Shown here: piece by piece, positions 46,730 through 59,900 of the stretch
Position numbering within the stretch: position 1 is the stretch's first letter
Layout of the letters: the number at the start of each line of letters is the position of its first letter
Source of the DNA: Rotaria sp. Silwood1
Lineage: Eukaryota; Rotifera; Eurotatoria; Philodinida; Philodinidae
Assembly (NCBI GenBank): GCA_905250075.1
Contig: CAJNOP010000001.1
Coordinates: 2,599,272 to 2,663,271 of the forward strand
Direction: 5' to 3'
DNA length: 64,000 bases
The notes under the pieces: model-generated
Databases searched by the model: none
Told to the model about the DNA's origin: nothing
What the model saw: only the letters and a program-made list of their open reading frames with translations
Position numbers and translations under genes: made by a program

Positions 46730-48300
46730 AATACACCAAGTATAAACATTTTTTCCGTTGTATAGAGTACGAAAGAAGAATAAAATATATAAAACACACG
46801 TCGATAAAGGAAAATGAAAGGTTGAATTTAACGTTTCATTGAGTAAATATAGTGCTACGGCATAATCGAGCTCAAGGTCAACAGTAAAATGAATCTGCCG
46901 ACTTAGAAGTATTTTATCTAAATATGTAAAAATAAATATAAAGATATGAATTTTATCTCGAATCATATTGAAGAAAAAAAATCTCACAACTAAATATATT
47001 ATACTCAATAGATGTGAGTCTCAAATGTTCAAAAAAAAAGCAATCAAAAATGAGGAAAAAAAATAAGTTTATAATATCATCTCTAAGGAATTCTAGAATC
47101 ACTTTTTAGTCATCTAGCTATAACATAATTAAAAAATACAATGGTTTCCACACAGACGGTACTTCAACATGTGTCGGCTTCGAGTGACTATTCTCATAAC
47201 ACTTTATTTCATCACAAAATGTCCATTATTTTTTTTGAGCTCTTCGATTGTCATCAATGATCATATTTTATCAGAACGAAAATGTTTAAGAAAGAAAAAC
47301 AACGAATTTCTGAATTTAATGAAAATATTCAAAAATTAAAAGAAAATGAAACAAGAAGATTGATTTTTACAGGGAGTCTGTATTTATATATTCATTTCAT
47401 ACAAATGAAACTTTTTCTTTCTTGATAAATGATGATATTCTAAAAGAGAATCAAAATTTAACTTCTACCCCAACGAGATAATATTTGTTTCTTCATGCAA
47501 TCTCTTGGTCACCTTTTTCAAATAGATACCAGCAAAACTAAACTAGTAAATTTCCTTATGTTTAGAATGCACCGAACCAAAAAAGATTCTTCATGATAAA
47601 TACATACTCGTTTTAAATATGACGATTACTAATTGATGCAGCTATAATATGTTGTGTACCAGAATAAAGTTGTAATGCGTAAAATTATGTACGTAATAAT
47701 GACTCATCACTTGATAAAGGTGGTAAGAGTAGCGTTGAGATTTTTTTTTAATGTTAATAATGGTAATATTGAAGATTTATTACAATAAAACAAAGACTAT
47801 TATAATTTAATATTTGTCTTAAATGTTGAATTTGTTCATCATTTTGATAAATAATTGACTAATGATTAAAATCATTAATTTCAAGGTTTTTTTTTTATTG
47901 AAATAAAATTTGATGAAAAAAAAAGATGTAGTAAACGTTTTTGTTTGTATTTAATTATTTTCATTGATTCCTAAACATTGATTTATTAAATATACTTGCT
48001 GATTTAGTACATAACTCTAACATGGTTACTAATGCATAGTCTAAATCTTTACTATTACGCATTTACAACAATAAATTCATGTGGGAAACGTGCTGGGTGA
48101 TAATGATTGTATCAATTGATGATATTACATGACAAAAATAGGATAAGAATAAATTATGCTAATTATAAACCATAATAATTTTGTACTATTGTTCTATTAT
48201 ATTCTTACACTTCGTATGCTAATAAAGTCTATTCATTCAATAGATAGATATGTTAAGCTAATTTGGATAAAAAGAATTTATTAGAAATTTTGATTCCATA
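46730..48300 (-). pseudogene. Decayed partial duplicate of the APC1 3' end
   Basis: Two blocks match the functional APC1 gene in the same order and orientation. 46740-47000 resembles 53870-54090 (terminal exon): the frame DLELDYAVALYLLNETLNST corresponds to the real DCELALYLLNGPT end. 47600-48290 resembles 55490-56290 (large penultimate-region exon plus intron): the 20-mer CCAGAATAAAGTTGTAATGC is present at 47659-47678 and at 55561-55580. Similarity continues into intron sequence (CATAGTCTAAATCT at 48035 and 56072), so this is a DNA-level duplication and not a processed copy. The exon at 55321-55199 has no counterpart I can see, the distance between blocks is shorter, and the frames are broken by indels and stops. 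It is therefore non-functional. Confidence 0.85.
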
Positions 48301-50250
48301 GACATCTCTAGATTTATCTTTCGATGATAGATATTTCACTAAAATCTAAAAAGAAAAACAAAATTTATACAGGATAAAACTCAATAAATTTGTCCTATTA
48401 ACCTACAATTTATTGCAATATTTCATCAAATGTTCTGTTAATTTAAATATAATGATGTCTAGTAAAACCTACAAATGTCTTGTTTTAGATTTTTGCTGAC
48501 TCATATAATACATCTTTTGGGAGCTTTTTAAATACATTTTCAACAATCAATTGATTTTATATACATGTAAATGTATTATTTTCACACTTCTTCGATAAAA
48601 TTATATCACTGTTAAATAATTTACACTATTTCATTCTCATCTCATATTTTTTTTATTCAATAAACATTCTATTACATAGAATATTAAAATCGCCTACTAC
48701 TTCTTTTGAAAAAGTCTTTTTCAAATTTATTCTATAAAGTAAATTATATTTTAACTTGAGCTAATTATGCATAAAAGCAAATATAAAAATGAATGCATAC
48801 ATAATTTATTATGTTTGTGATAATGTTCATACAAAGACAATAGTTTTGTCAATTCATCATATATGAAAAAGATTTTTAACAATTATTACAATTAATATCA
48901 ATCGATTTAAGTTTTGCTTTAGCTCAATCTCATACAACGATTCACATTATGTTTCTTTCTTTCTTTCCTCAAGTCGTCATTTTCTACTGATCTTTTTGTT
49001 TTTTTTGTGACATTAAAGATTTTAATCCAGATATCATTTGGTTCGAATAAAAAATACAAATTATGCCTTATAGAACGGTTTCTTGATGCGCATAGATTCT
49101 AAATAGATCTGTACGATTACCGAAATAACAAATTGATTGTTTCAGATTATTTGATATCTGTTTTTTTTCTCTCCTCAAAAATGCACTTACCTTCAAATGT
49201 CACACACATTTTTTTTTTCTTATCATCCATCATCAAACAAAACTTCAAGAATCGTCCACTAGTTTTTTTTCCTTTATTACATACTATTGAAGTAATAGCA
49301 GATTCAATTTTATGATGAGTATTTATGCAGCAGAAAAATAATATAGATTTTAATAAAATTAGAATTATGTGTAATTATAAATTTGATTATCATTAACATA
49401 ATCATTCAAGAACTTGATTTATATTAAAAAGGATTTGTATATAATGATAGATGACTTTCGAACAGTATTAATAATAAAAAGATTATCGTCATCCAACGGT
49501 TTTTAATTTCAAGACAGATGTTACTTTTTATAGTACCTCATATACAGTCTTATCTGAATATCATTTATCTAATATCTGTATGTTAAGTATTTCCTCATGT
49601 TTTTGTGACCTTGGCTTCCTTTTTTTTTATTTCAGGATAGATAAACACATTTTTACAACGATAAACATGCCAGAAATCATCGACAAAAGAATATTATTCA
49701 TTTAGGATCAAACCAGATTTCAAATTCATTTCACATTTATGTTGGAAAAGATAATCTGTTGGTTTTTAGTGATGATAGAACTCAAAAAAACAAGAAAAGA
49801 ATATACGTAGATAATAATATCTACATAAGGGATACTCTGTAGAATTGAAGCATGACGCTATCTAAGGAGATATTACTTACTATTTTGAAGAAATTTGATA
49901 ATATTGATAATGCTCTATTCACTTGTGGGTAGGGATACAAATTCAGAGAGTATTTTGATATCAGACTATATCTTCATTAATTCTCTCAAATTTATATTGA
50001 TAATATTTGTAAAATTTCATATCGAATACTTGATCGATTTTATATTGATATATTATTTTAAATTTGTCATTATGAAAAATGTTTTATCCATCAACTACTG
50101 TCTATGAAAGTCGTATCAGAGAGCGTTGCAGAATACGTGTCCTGCATGCCCTGCCCTGTAGATAACCTATTTTATCTTATACTGGTCCTACAATGATGAA
50201 CAGGGCGTGAAGAATAATATTTGAGTCCTACAGGATACTTAAGTCACCTC
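48301..50250. other. Gene-poor AT-rich spacer
   Basis: Nothing recognisable: short frames on both strands, T-runs, and no repeats with clear ends. Confidence 0.5.
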
Positions 50251-50269
50251 ATTGATCATGAAATAATGA

Positions 50270-50480
50270 AGTTCTGATCTAGTAGTGAAACTGCTCCTGA
50301 TTTTCCTTTATTATCAATAGTAGGTAGAAGAGTGCATGTCATACTGGCAACTAATGCTTCAGTGGAAAGATTGTTTAGGTCATCTTCATTAATATTTACA
50401 TAAGGACGAACACATTTATGACTAAGTCAACTTGACAAGATTTTCTATTTGTTCTTCTGAGTAATTCAAGAAAAAGCAAT
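50270..50480 (+). mobile_element. hAT transposase C-terminal relic
   Basis: The plus-strand translation includes FPLLSIVGRRVHVILATNAS followed at once by VERLFRSSSLIF, then stops and degenerate LDKIFYLF. This is the hAT dimerisation-domain signature (FPxLSxxARxxLxIxATSxxSERxFSxxG ... RxxLxxxxLxxLLFL). At least two stop codons interrupt it and no upstream DDE portion is recognisable, so it is a dead fragment. Confidence 0.7.
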
Positions 50481-50692
50481 AAAAAAGTTTATCTTTTCTC
50501 GTTGTTCGTTTGTTTATAATGGTTACATTCTGAATTCTGTATATTTATATTTTTTTTATTAAATTTTGTCCACCTTATAGATGTCAAGTATCTGTTTTAG
50601 TTTGCATTTTATTTCTTTTAGAAAACATGTCATAAAGTTTATTAACATGATTTATGTAAATGATTTTTGTATCAATAGAAGTGTATGATATT

Positions 50693-50897
50693 TAGAAGTG
50701 CGACAAATTCAAAGCCTTGGGATTTGGTATTATTTGATTTGAATGTGAGATTAGATTGGGATTTGGTCTCAAATGAGGATGCAGCACAGCCAGAAAATGA
50801 TTTTGGAATTTGAGACCAGATCTAAATCTAAGTCTAAGTTCAAATCAAATCCCACGACTGTTCGTCCCAAATCTGTTCTAGATTTGTTGCACTCCTA
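50693..50897. mobile_element. hAT-type palindromic MITE with 8-bp target-site duplication
   Basis: A 205-bp element with inverted ends TAGAAGTGCGACAAAT (left) and TAGGAGTGCAACAAAT (right, reverse complement). Internal arms also pair (TTTGGTCTCAAA with TTTGAGACCAGA). The flanks are ATGATATT at 50685-50692 and ATAATATT at 50898-50905, 7 of 8 identical, which fits the 8-bp duplication of hAT transposons. TAGGGGTGCAAC-like ends are common in that superfamily. There is no coding capacity. Confidence 0.82.
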
Positions 50898-50905
50898 ATA
50901 ATATT

Positions 50906-53900
50906 TGACATCGTATCTCATATACATACAAATTTGATATCCTTGTCAAAAAAGCAAAGAAAAGATTGTTCTACAGAATAGACGCAAAAAGATCCATTGC
51001 CCTGTCCTGTGTCCTAAAAACAAGATGACTGACTAAAAACGTTTTGTACAATGCAATGCTGAACAAACAAAACAGTTCTGTCACGTTCTCTAATGTGTAT
51101 ACTGTTTGCTGATGATTATTAAAATTTAACTAAACTCAAACTTTAAAAGTTCATACTAGACATAATTTTACAGTTCTTTTTACAAGTAAATTCTTTGCAT
51201 ATGTCAAATGTTGGTATTGTATAGAATATTTCTAATAATAGGGTAAATAACATATAATTCTTTTCTATTCAGAAATTATTACATTTTCGATATTCACACA
51301 AGTAAATGATATAGATCATAATATGAAATAGAACAATACTTGAATACATTGAATAATTAATTGAGAATCAAATAGTATATTTCAATTGTTATGATTAGGA
51401 AATACTGTATGCATAAAAACACTATATTCTTGATGACAATACAAAAATATAGATTATTATTTTCTCAATTAATCTTACGAAGATTTTGCTAAAATAACTT
51501 AGTTAATAAATATATGCACGAAGAGTTCTTTGTTTTTGTTGAAGCATCTACTTAATTTTGAAGTGTCTTTTTTATTGAATCATCCTGATACAGGAAAACA
51601 AGACACATTTTTCGAATATAGTATAGGATATCCGAAAATTGATTATAGCGTAAGTGTCTGCATGCATACCATTATATCATAAGTCTGATAAATAATTTTA
51701 AAGCTGTCTCGTTCAATAATGTTACTACTTAATGGTCTATTAGTTTATAATAATCAAATATCTTATCACACTTAAGGAAAAAAAATGAATCAGCAAACGA
51801 TACTTAGCAATCTTCTGTAATAGTTGAATATCTTGAGCTGATTACTTGTAGTTTTATACTGGTCAATATTGTTTATACAGTACAACTTTGACTGAAAATG
51901 ATGACAAGTCTATATTAATTAAAAACTGTTTATAATTCATTGAAAACTCTAATAAAAAACTTAACAGGCGATGCAACACGACATTGTGATAAACAATGTT
52001 AAAATGATGTATTTATCAACGGTCGAAATGATTCCACTATGTGAGAATTATTATTATGTATTTCTTTCCATTCTCATTTCGCATCATATACTGTTAGTGA
52101 TTCATGATGTTTTAAATAAAAGACAATGTATGAGACACGTCAACAACATTTATAAAATGGAATTGATGATGATCAAAACAATTTATTGATGTATAATATT
52201 GTTGATTAAATTGTTTCTTTCGATCGAAATTGAGTTTTTCCTGTGTTTCATTATCAATCATTTTCGGAATCATTCTTATGACAAAAATATTAAAACACAA
52301 GCTTCACTTCTAATTCATATGTTGGGTGTTAACGTTTTTCTTTTGGAATTCTATATAATATTGACTTGACGTAACTAAGTTAATATACGGCTATATACAT
52401 ATCAATGTAGAATTGAACAAATAAGCTCATCATCGATATAATTTGCATTCATTTCTTTTTCTGTATGTATTGTCATTAATTATTAAAAAACGCATGAATA
52501 AAGAAAAAAACAACAGAAATATTTTTCCATGTTTGTTGATTATTGAAGATTAAATTTAGTACAAGATCCTTTGTTGTACTGTGAACAGTCCTAGAATAAT
52601 TATTGCTAGGCCATCCATGATAATTTGCATGAATTCATTTGTTAAATTGTATCTCATCTAGTACTTCTTTTGACATAGTAGTTCGAACTGACTTCGTTTT
52701 TAGTAGCTTTAATTTATTTCAAAAAAATCTATTGATTTTCTAGTGGAAAGGGTGTGGTGCAGTTTTTTCTCGAAAATAGGGTAATTGTAGAATACATTTT
52801 AAATCTTGTTCCTATTTCAAGAACAATACTTAGTGTGTTACGAATCAGAAAATAAACAATCTCAAAGTCTTGCTGAAGCGAGATTCTTTCATATATCACT
52901 GCATGGATGTATATTAACTTTTAAAGAAGTATCAGATATCAATCGGAATCTTTCTCATTTGTTACAAGTCTACTCGAGTACTCTGTTGATCTTGATCTTA
53001 GTACAGACTATCGATCTGTCATCTGTAGAGTAGTGTGACATAGTTAGCGGCATGGCATCTTGATCCATCTTCATTAGACGAATACAAGGTTCTGGTGTGT
53101 TGATAATCTGACTTTTCTAAGTGGCTTTGCCTTGAAGATGTCAATAAACATCTTTTCTTTTTATGACTTTAATAATTAAGAGATAAAAGTTATCTACTTT
53201 AATATGAGTAATGACCCGTACACGATCCTATTTATGTAGTCAATATCGTTTAATACAAATTTAATCAAATGTTTCAATGTTTATTCTCTATAGTTCGAAC
53301 AACAAAAATAAATTTCATATAGAACCTATCATAAAAATAGTACAATCTACTTTTCTACAAAAAATAATTCATTTTGCCTGTTTTGACGCAGGAGGGTCCA
53401 TAAGTAGGTTTAAAATAAAAAGTTTGCATATCTCTCCATTCTGTTTATAGATCATGATATGAAACTAAAAGTTCAAAACCTCTATAAATAAAAAGCATCA
53501 GCAAGGATAGTTAATGTTCAAGCTAGAGTAATTCGTGCTTTCAGTTTATTATACTTATAAAAAGACAAATACCTATATCAGTGACGGCAGAGAAAACAAG
53601 CAAGCATTGCACAACAAAATATACGATCAGTGTATTCAGACATAGTTCCACTAGGATTATGTAACATACTAGTGTAAAAAATAGAAATTCATTATTTTTA
53701 TTGTAAAGCTGTTTATAAGTTACCTAGCATTATAATGAATGAAAATATGATTGTACGGAAAAAAAAGGAACCATGGTGTAGTACACTATTTTTTCTTGTC
53801 AGATTTATTGCGTTTTTGTTTATTTTAATAAGAATGAAAAAAAAAATATATATATCAAAGTATAAACTTTCTTTTCTATTGTATCGAATACGAAAGAAGA

Positions 53901-53952
53901 AAAAAATAATAATAATATCACACATTGACAAATAGAAAATGAAAAATTAAAT
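50906..53952. other. Gene-poor spacer 3' of APC1
   Basis: AT-rich, with short unrelated frames (for example 52806-53033 plus, and a complementary pair at 53713-53935 that are shadows of each other). The part from about 53300 on is similar to 46240 onward and belongs to the duplicated block. Confidence 0.45.
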
Positions 53953-56900
53953 TTAAGTTGGTCCATTAAGCAAATATAATGCTAATTCACAATCAAGTCC
54001 AAGATTAACGGCATAACGAATCAATTTGGCCGGACTTGTCGTATCTGAATAATCGAAAAAAATAGATATAAGAAATATAAAATTAATTTTTTTATTATAA
54101 TAATGAAAGAAGAGCTATCTCAAATACTTTAGTGAAAATTTTACAATAATTCAAACAAAATCAAGAATTTTACATTTATTATCTCGAGAAATCTATATGT
54201 AATGTTTTTGACACATTAGAAGACTGTCCTCTTAAAATCGAGTTTTTAAACATAATTTCTTTAAAACACAGAAACGCCTTTATAAAAAAAGAAAAGAACA
54301 GCGCATTTATACTTGAAGAAAACATATCTGTAAGTATACACATCGATGTTTGTTCATATTCTGAACACGAATATGTACTTCTTTTCTCAAAAATATCTAC
54401 AGACACTCTTCAAAACATATGAAAAAAAACCATGTGTATTCAACAGCTATTTTTCTTCAAATTGTTTCTTTACACACAACCATACGCATTAAAGTTAACT
54501 CAGGACTAATAACTGTACCAATGGTACATTTCACTGAGAATGAATTCCATCTAAACTGTTCAAATCTGAACGTAAGCAGATGACTTAAATAATTTTCACA
54601 AAAAAAAACAGAAATTTAACTTTCTATAAGACATTCTACCAAGATGTCAGGATATGTTGACTGTATTGTTCTAAGAATACAGTTCTTACTGGCGATTTTC
54701 TTCTTTTTTTTCACAGAATATTACGTTTCCTTCAGTAAAAGTGCAAAATATCGGAAATGTTGGATGTTGAATGCAACTATCGAGAATTTTTCAATGCTGT
54801 ACTTTCTATCAGTTTACTCTGTTACAATGGAAGAAACTGTGAATATTGGTATTTTTGTTCAGTGCAATAGTCCTAATATAGTGTGGTTGTGAGTGTCTGA
54901 ATGAAGAAATGAGAGTCACTTCCATAACTATATTCACACCTGCACATTCATTATTTTTCTTTAGTACAGATTACAAAACTTCTAGATATTTTATATTCTC
55001 GATATTTCTTTGTTGACTTTTTTGATACTTAATCGTTTCTTTCTCATTCGATGCGTGTGCAATAAGTGAAATAAACCTGTTTACTAATAATCTATTGAGT
55101 AAAAATGGATTGAAGAGACTTCTCTAATGTGTTGAGCACTTCAGATAGAAAGTAGCTCAATGACTATTTTTAAAAACAAATTCAAAATTAATTTTTACCT
55201 AGAAGAGATAATAAATTCTCTTCATTTAATCCTGGTAACCATTCTCGAATAGGTAATAATAAGCCAAATCTTCTTGAATCATGTTGATTTTTTAAAGCAA
55301 CAAGTAAATCTACTTTCATTTCTAAAAAAAGAAAGAAGAAAAAAGAAACCAATCAATGTAAAAATATTAATTGAAATTCTTCATTACTGGATATATTTTT
55401 AAAAAGTATATTTGTAAATTGTGTGCGTAAAATAACATCATTTGTATCAGTTGAATTTGGTAATTTTTTAATTGATGTATATTTTTCATAAAATGATATT
55501 AATGCATGAATTTCTTTAACATGACGATTATTAATTGGTTCAGTTATAATACGTTGTATACCAGAATAAAGTTGTAATGCATGAAACCATGTACGTAATG
55601 ATGATTCATTACTTGATAAAAGTTGTACAAGGGATGATGAAGTTTTTTTTAATGTTAATGATGATAATATTGAAGATTTTTGAACATAAAAAAGACCATC
55701 ACGACTTAACATTTGTTTTAAACGTTGAATTTGTTCATCGTTTTCATAAATAATTGGCCAATAATTTGAATCATTTATTTCAAGTTTTTTTATTGAAATA
55801 AAATTTGGTAAAAAACATGGTGTACGAAAATTTTTTATTTGTAGTTGATTATTATCATTTATCCATAAACGTCCATTAACTGAACATACTTGTTGAGTTG
55901 ATACATCTTTTGTTATCATTAAACGTGATTCACATACCATTACATATAAATGACGAAAGATTTGTAAATGAAAACTAAATTTAAACAAGAAAAAAAGTAT
56001 TCATAGCATATTTTTAGTAATCATATTTGATTATTTTTTATTCAATCAGAACTTTTATATATTTATTAAGACATAGTCTAAATCTAAAGTGTTACGCAGT
56101 TATAACATTAGATTTATGTGAGAAAGTTTTGATGGAGAACGTTGATTATATTAATTGATGATATGCACGATAAAAATAGAATATGAATAAGCTATGACAA
56201 TCATAAACGAATAATAACTTTCTCTATCATCTTATTTCTATTGAACGTTTGTAAATAATAAATGCTCATTGAATGGATGGATTCAAACCACTCGGTATAA
56301 TGTGTGATATATCGACAGTAGTGTCGTATGTAAATGATTTGCTATCTAGCGATCGCTATTCCACTGCGGTATACCGTTGGTGATGTGAACAAATGTGTAA
56401 CATAGGTGTTTTAAGTTAATGTTAGAATAAGCAATACAGATATATGTTTTGTCAGAATTCGAAAATTGATCCCTTGTTGACCTTTTCACATAGCAACTAG
56501 CTTTTGTAACGTCCAGTTTCAGTAGACTTGTCAAGATTTATTGGGAACTTCAATTATTTTTCAATGATATATAATGGCTCTCAAAATTATTCATTCAAGT
56601 TTATTTTCAACTTTTTCGCACTACCATTAATGTTACTAAGAATTCGAATTAATGATTTGTGTAGGGAGTTTTATTTTCAACAAGAATTTTCGAAGATAAA
56701 AGTAATTTTTAGTTTTCTATGAATAGAGTCTCTACGAAATCAAAGATCAAGTGTGATCATCTCCTTGAACTTGGGAATAAAATTCATTTTGAACTATACA
56801 GAATGATAGAGCGAACAATTCTAGAAACACTGAAATGTCTTCCAGCGATCTATATCTGTTTTTTTCATTAAGATATATAAACTTTATGGAAAGCACAAAA

Positions 56901-59900
56901 TTTATCTCGTATAGTAACATCATTGTTGTGCTTTCCGTAAGATTGGTGCATCTTGATCAAAAAAAAAGACTTAGAGAACTGGAAGACAAAAACTTGTTTT
57001 TTTTGGCTTTCTAGAGAACATCCTTAGAAATTTAGCAAACATTTCTATCTTCGAACATTTTTGATGGAAATAAACAGGGATAAATAATTTTGGTAGCTAC
57101 TGTACATTATACTGAAACTTCTGAGAAACTCAAGTCTAAAATAGGATGATTTCAAATCTGTCGATGATAAAATTTCCTAGAAGCTACTACTCTGTAAACT
57201 TTAACAGATAAGATTTTTTTTTGTTTTCATACCGATTATCATTACTACTCATTGGAAAATGAGGATAAAAAGCAGCTAGAAGAATTGGTATAGCATCGTC
57301 ATCATTTCTTAAGCCATATCTAATAATATAAGAGAAATTAAAATAATATAATTAAACATTTAAAAAAAAAAATAAATTCTCACCGTCCACCACCAAGCAA
57401 TAATAAACCTAATGCCATGCTAACAGCAACATGTGAACCATATGTAACATGTGCTCGATCAGGTCCGACACGTGTTTGTAATGCTCGTAAAAGATTTAAT
57501 AATTGTAAATCACCACTACCAGCCATAACCTTAGAAAAACAAAAGAACAAATAATTATTTTAAAAAAAAATTTCACATCAATCTTATCAAACCATAGCAA
57601 GTGAAAGTATAAGTGTTGATATAACAAACTCAAGTGTTATAGTATCTGGTGCATAACAATCTGGATCATTTTCAACATAATCTGCTGGACGATCAATATA
57701 AACTTGAAATTGTTTAAAATAAGTTCTCTAGAAAAAAGAAAATCATATAATTTTATTTGGTTTATTTTTTATGTTTATTAAATTAAAAAAAAAAAGATTT
57801 ACAATGATATTTGCTGTTTGTTCATTCCATGTACCAGCATATTTTAATGCTAAACTAAAACATACACCGGATACAAGATAACAATATGCTTGTGTTATTG
57901 ATTCAGCATCATATGTATTTAAAGATACTTTTGTTTGAAATGCATTTTTACTTAATTCTGTTGGAATTTGTTTTTCGATCCATTCGGTTGTATTTGTTAT
58001 ACTTTCCCATGAGATTAAATTATAAACAACAGTCTTTAAAATAAAAAAAAACGAAACTATTACTGAGTATTCTGAATTCTTTTATTATCTTACTCGTAAA
58101 AGAAGAAGATCCGGACGAATTAATTCTATTAATCGAATAATATCATTTGGTGTAAACCATTCAGCTATATCTCTAAAATAAAATATCATTTTAGTTATCA
58201 AGAAGCTAAAATTTCAGCTTTTTTTCTTTTTATAATCTAAAACTATTGTATCCATCTTCTCGAAAGAAGTCTGAATTCAAACGAATGTCAGGTGAAAAAA
58301 AAATAAAGTCACGCTTTCACCGATTCAAATAGTGATAGATATATTTTGCAACCTGTGTTCTATCTAACAGAGTAAAAATTTTTATTAAGATACAATGAAA
58401 CAATCGGAATTCAAAAATTAGCCTGGAAACATGGGTATCGATGAAGAAATTTAATGTTGATCACTAAGCGACTATTTTGTGTTTTCTATATACACCTACC
58501 TGATTGATATTTTTACTAGAACTATTTTTTTTCTGTCTTCCAAACAATAACTAATTTATTGATTAAAATAAAACTTAGCTGAAAATTATCGAATATGATT
58601 AGTATCAAATAGAATTCTAGAAGTTGTATATACTCGTTTTTTTTGCTAAAATTAAATGTTTCTCTCTATATTATTGAACATAATATGATTTCTAATAATT
58701 ATGGTATTAATAAATAGATATTAAATTTTCACTAACTTATTTTTCGTATTGAAATAAGTTAATCCAAGCGCAATCATTGCACCAGTTGCTGTTATATTAG
58801 CATTCATTGAACCATATTCATGTACTTGTATATGTGTACGAAGTGATCCAAATGAATAAACACGTTCTTTCCCAATAATATAACTTAAAAGAGCACTTGT
58901 AAAAAAATCTTCTTTAGAATTTATATTATGAAGTCCTTTCTAACAAAAGAAAAACATAATATAGAAATATGAAGATATAAAAGAAATTTATTTACTTTAA
59001 ATAAAACAGTACCAAGTGCAATACCAGATGTAAATGCATATGCTTCTCGTTCAAGAATAACCATTTCTTTTTCACCAGTACTAGAAATAAATTTAAAAAA
59101 AAATAATTAAATGTTTTTATACAAAGAAAAATTATTGCTGAATTTCTAATATTAAATCTCTTTCTCATATTATTAATCTATTGTTAATAAATCAATTGTA
59201 TATTAGATAAAATTATTTCAAATAATATTTTCAATACCTGACGGGTAGTTTTCCTATTTCAGCAAGTAAAATATCGGAAATATATCGATCACCACTACCA
59301 GCATAAAGTAAACCAAGACCCATAATTCCACAAATTTGTACACCAAATGGTACTTCCCATTCGAATAATGTTTGTGGTAACATACTTTTTATATAAATTG
59401 TTAATAGACTTGTCAATGTTAAACTCATTGATTTATAACTAAAATTAAAACAAATATATTTTTTCATCTTAATAATTTATTCATTTTTACTTTGATACAC
59501 AAATTCCAAGTAATGATGCCATCATTGTTAATTCATTTGCTTTTTGTAATAATGAATAAATTAATGATTTAGGTAAATTTTTAAAATGTCCTATTAAACC
59601 AAGACCATATAAAAATCCAGCTTGTTCATTTGTAATATCATTATTTTTAAGAATTTGTGAACGTATCCAATTATCACCCATATCACATGCATGTCGATTA
59701 ATAGCTAATGATGCTGCAACACCATTATGAAATAATGGCCAATGTGTTATATTTTGTGGAACTTCAATATGTGTCATATTTACAATAACAGTACTAAAAA
59801 CACGTATACAATAATATATAATCTTATCAATGTTTGTAAAATAGAACTAAAGTATTTGTATTGCACTGTTGCTCAATAAGACAAGAAAAAAGAAAATACA

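Noticed and set aside
53713-53935. Complementary frames on both strands near the APC1 3' end
   Set aside because: Low-complexity AT-rich sequence; each is the shadow of the other, and part belongs to the duplicated 3' flank.
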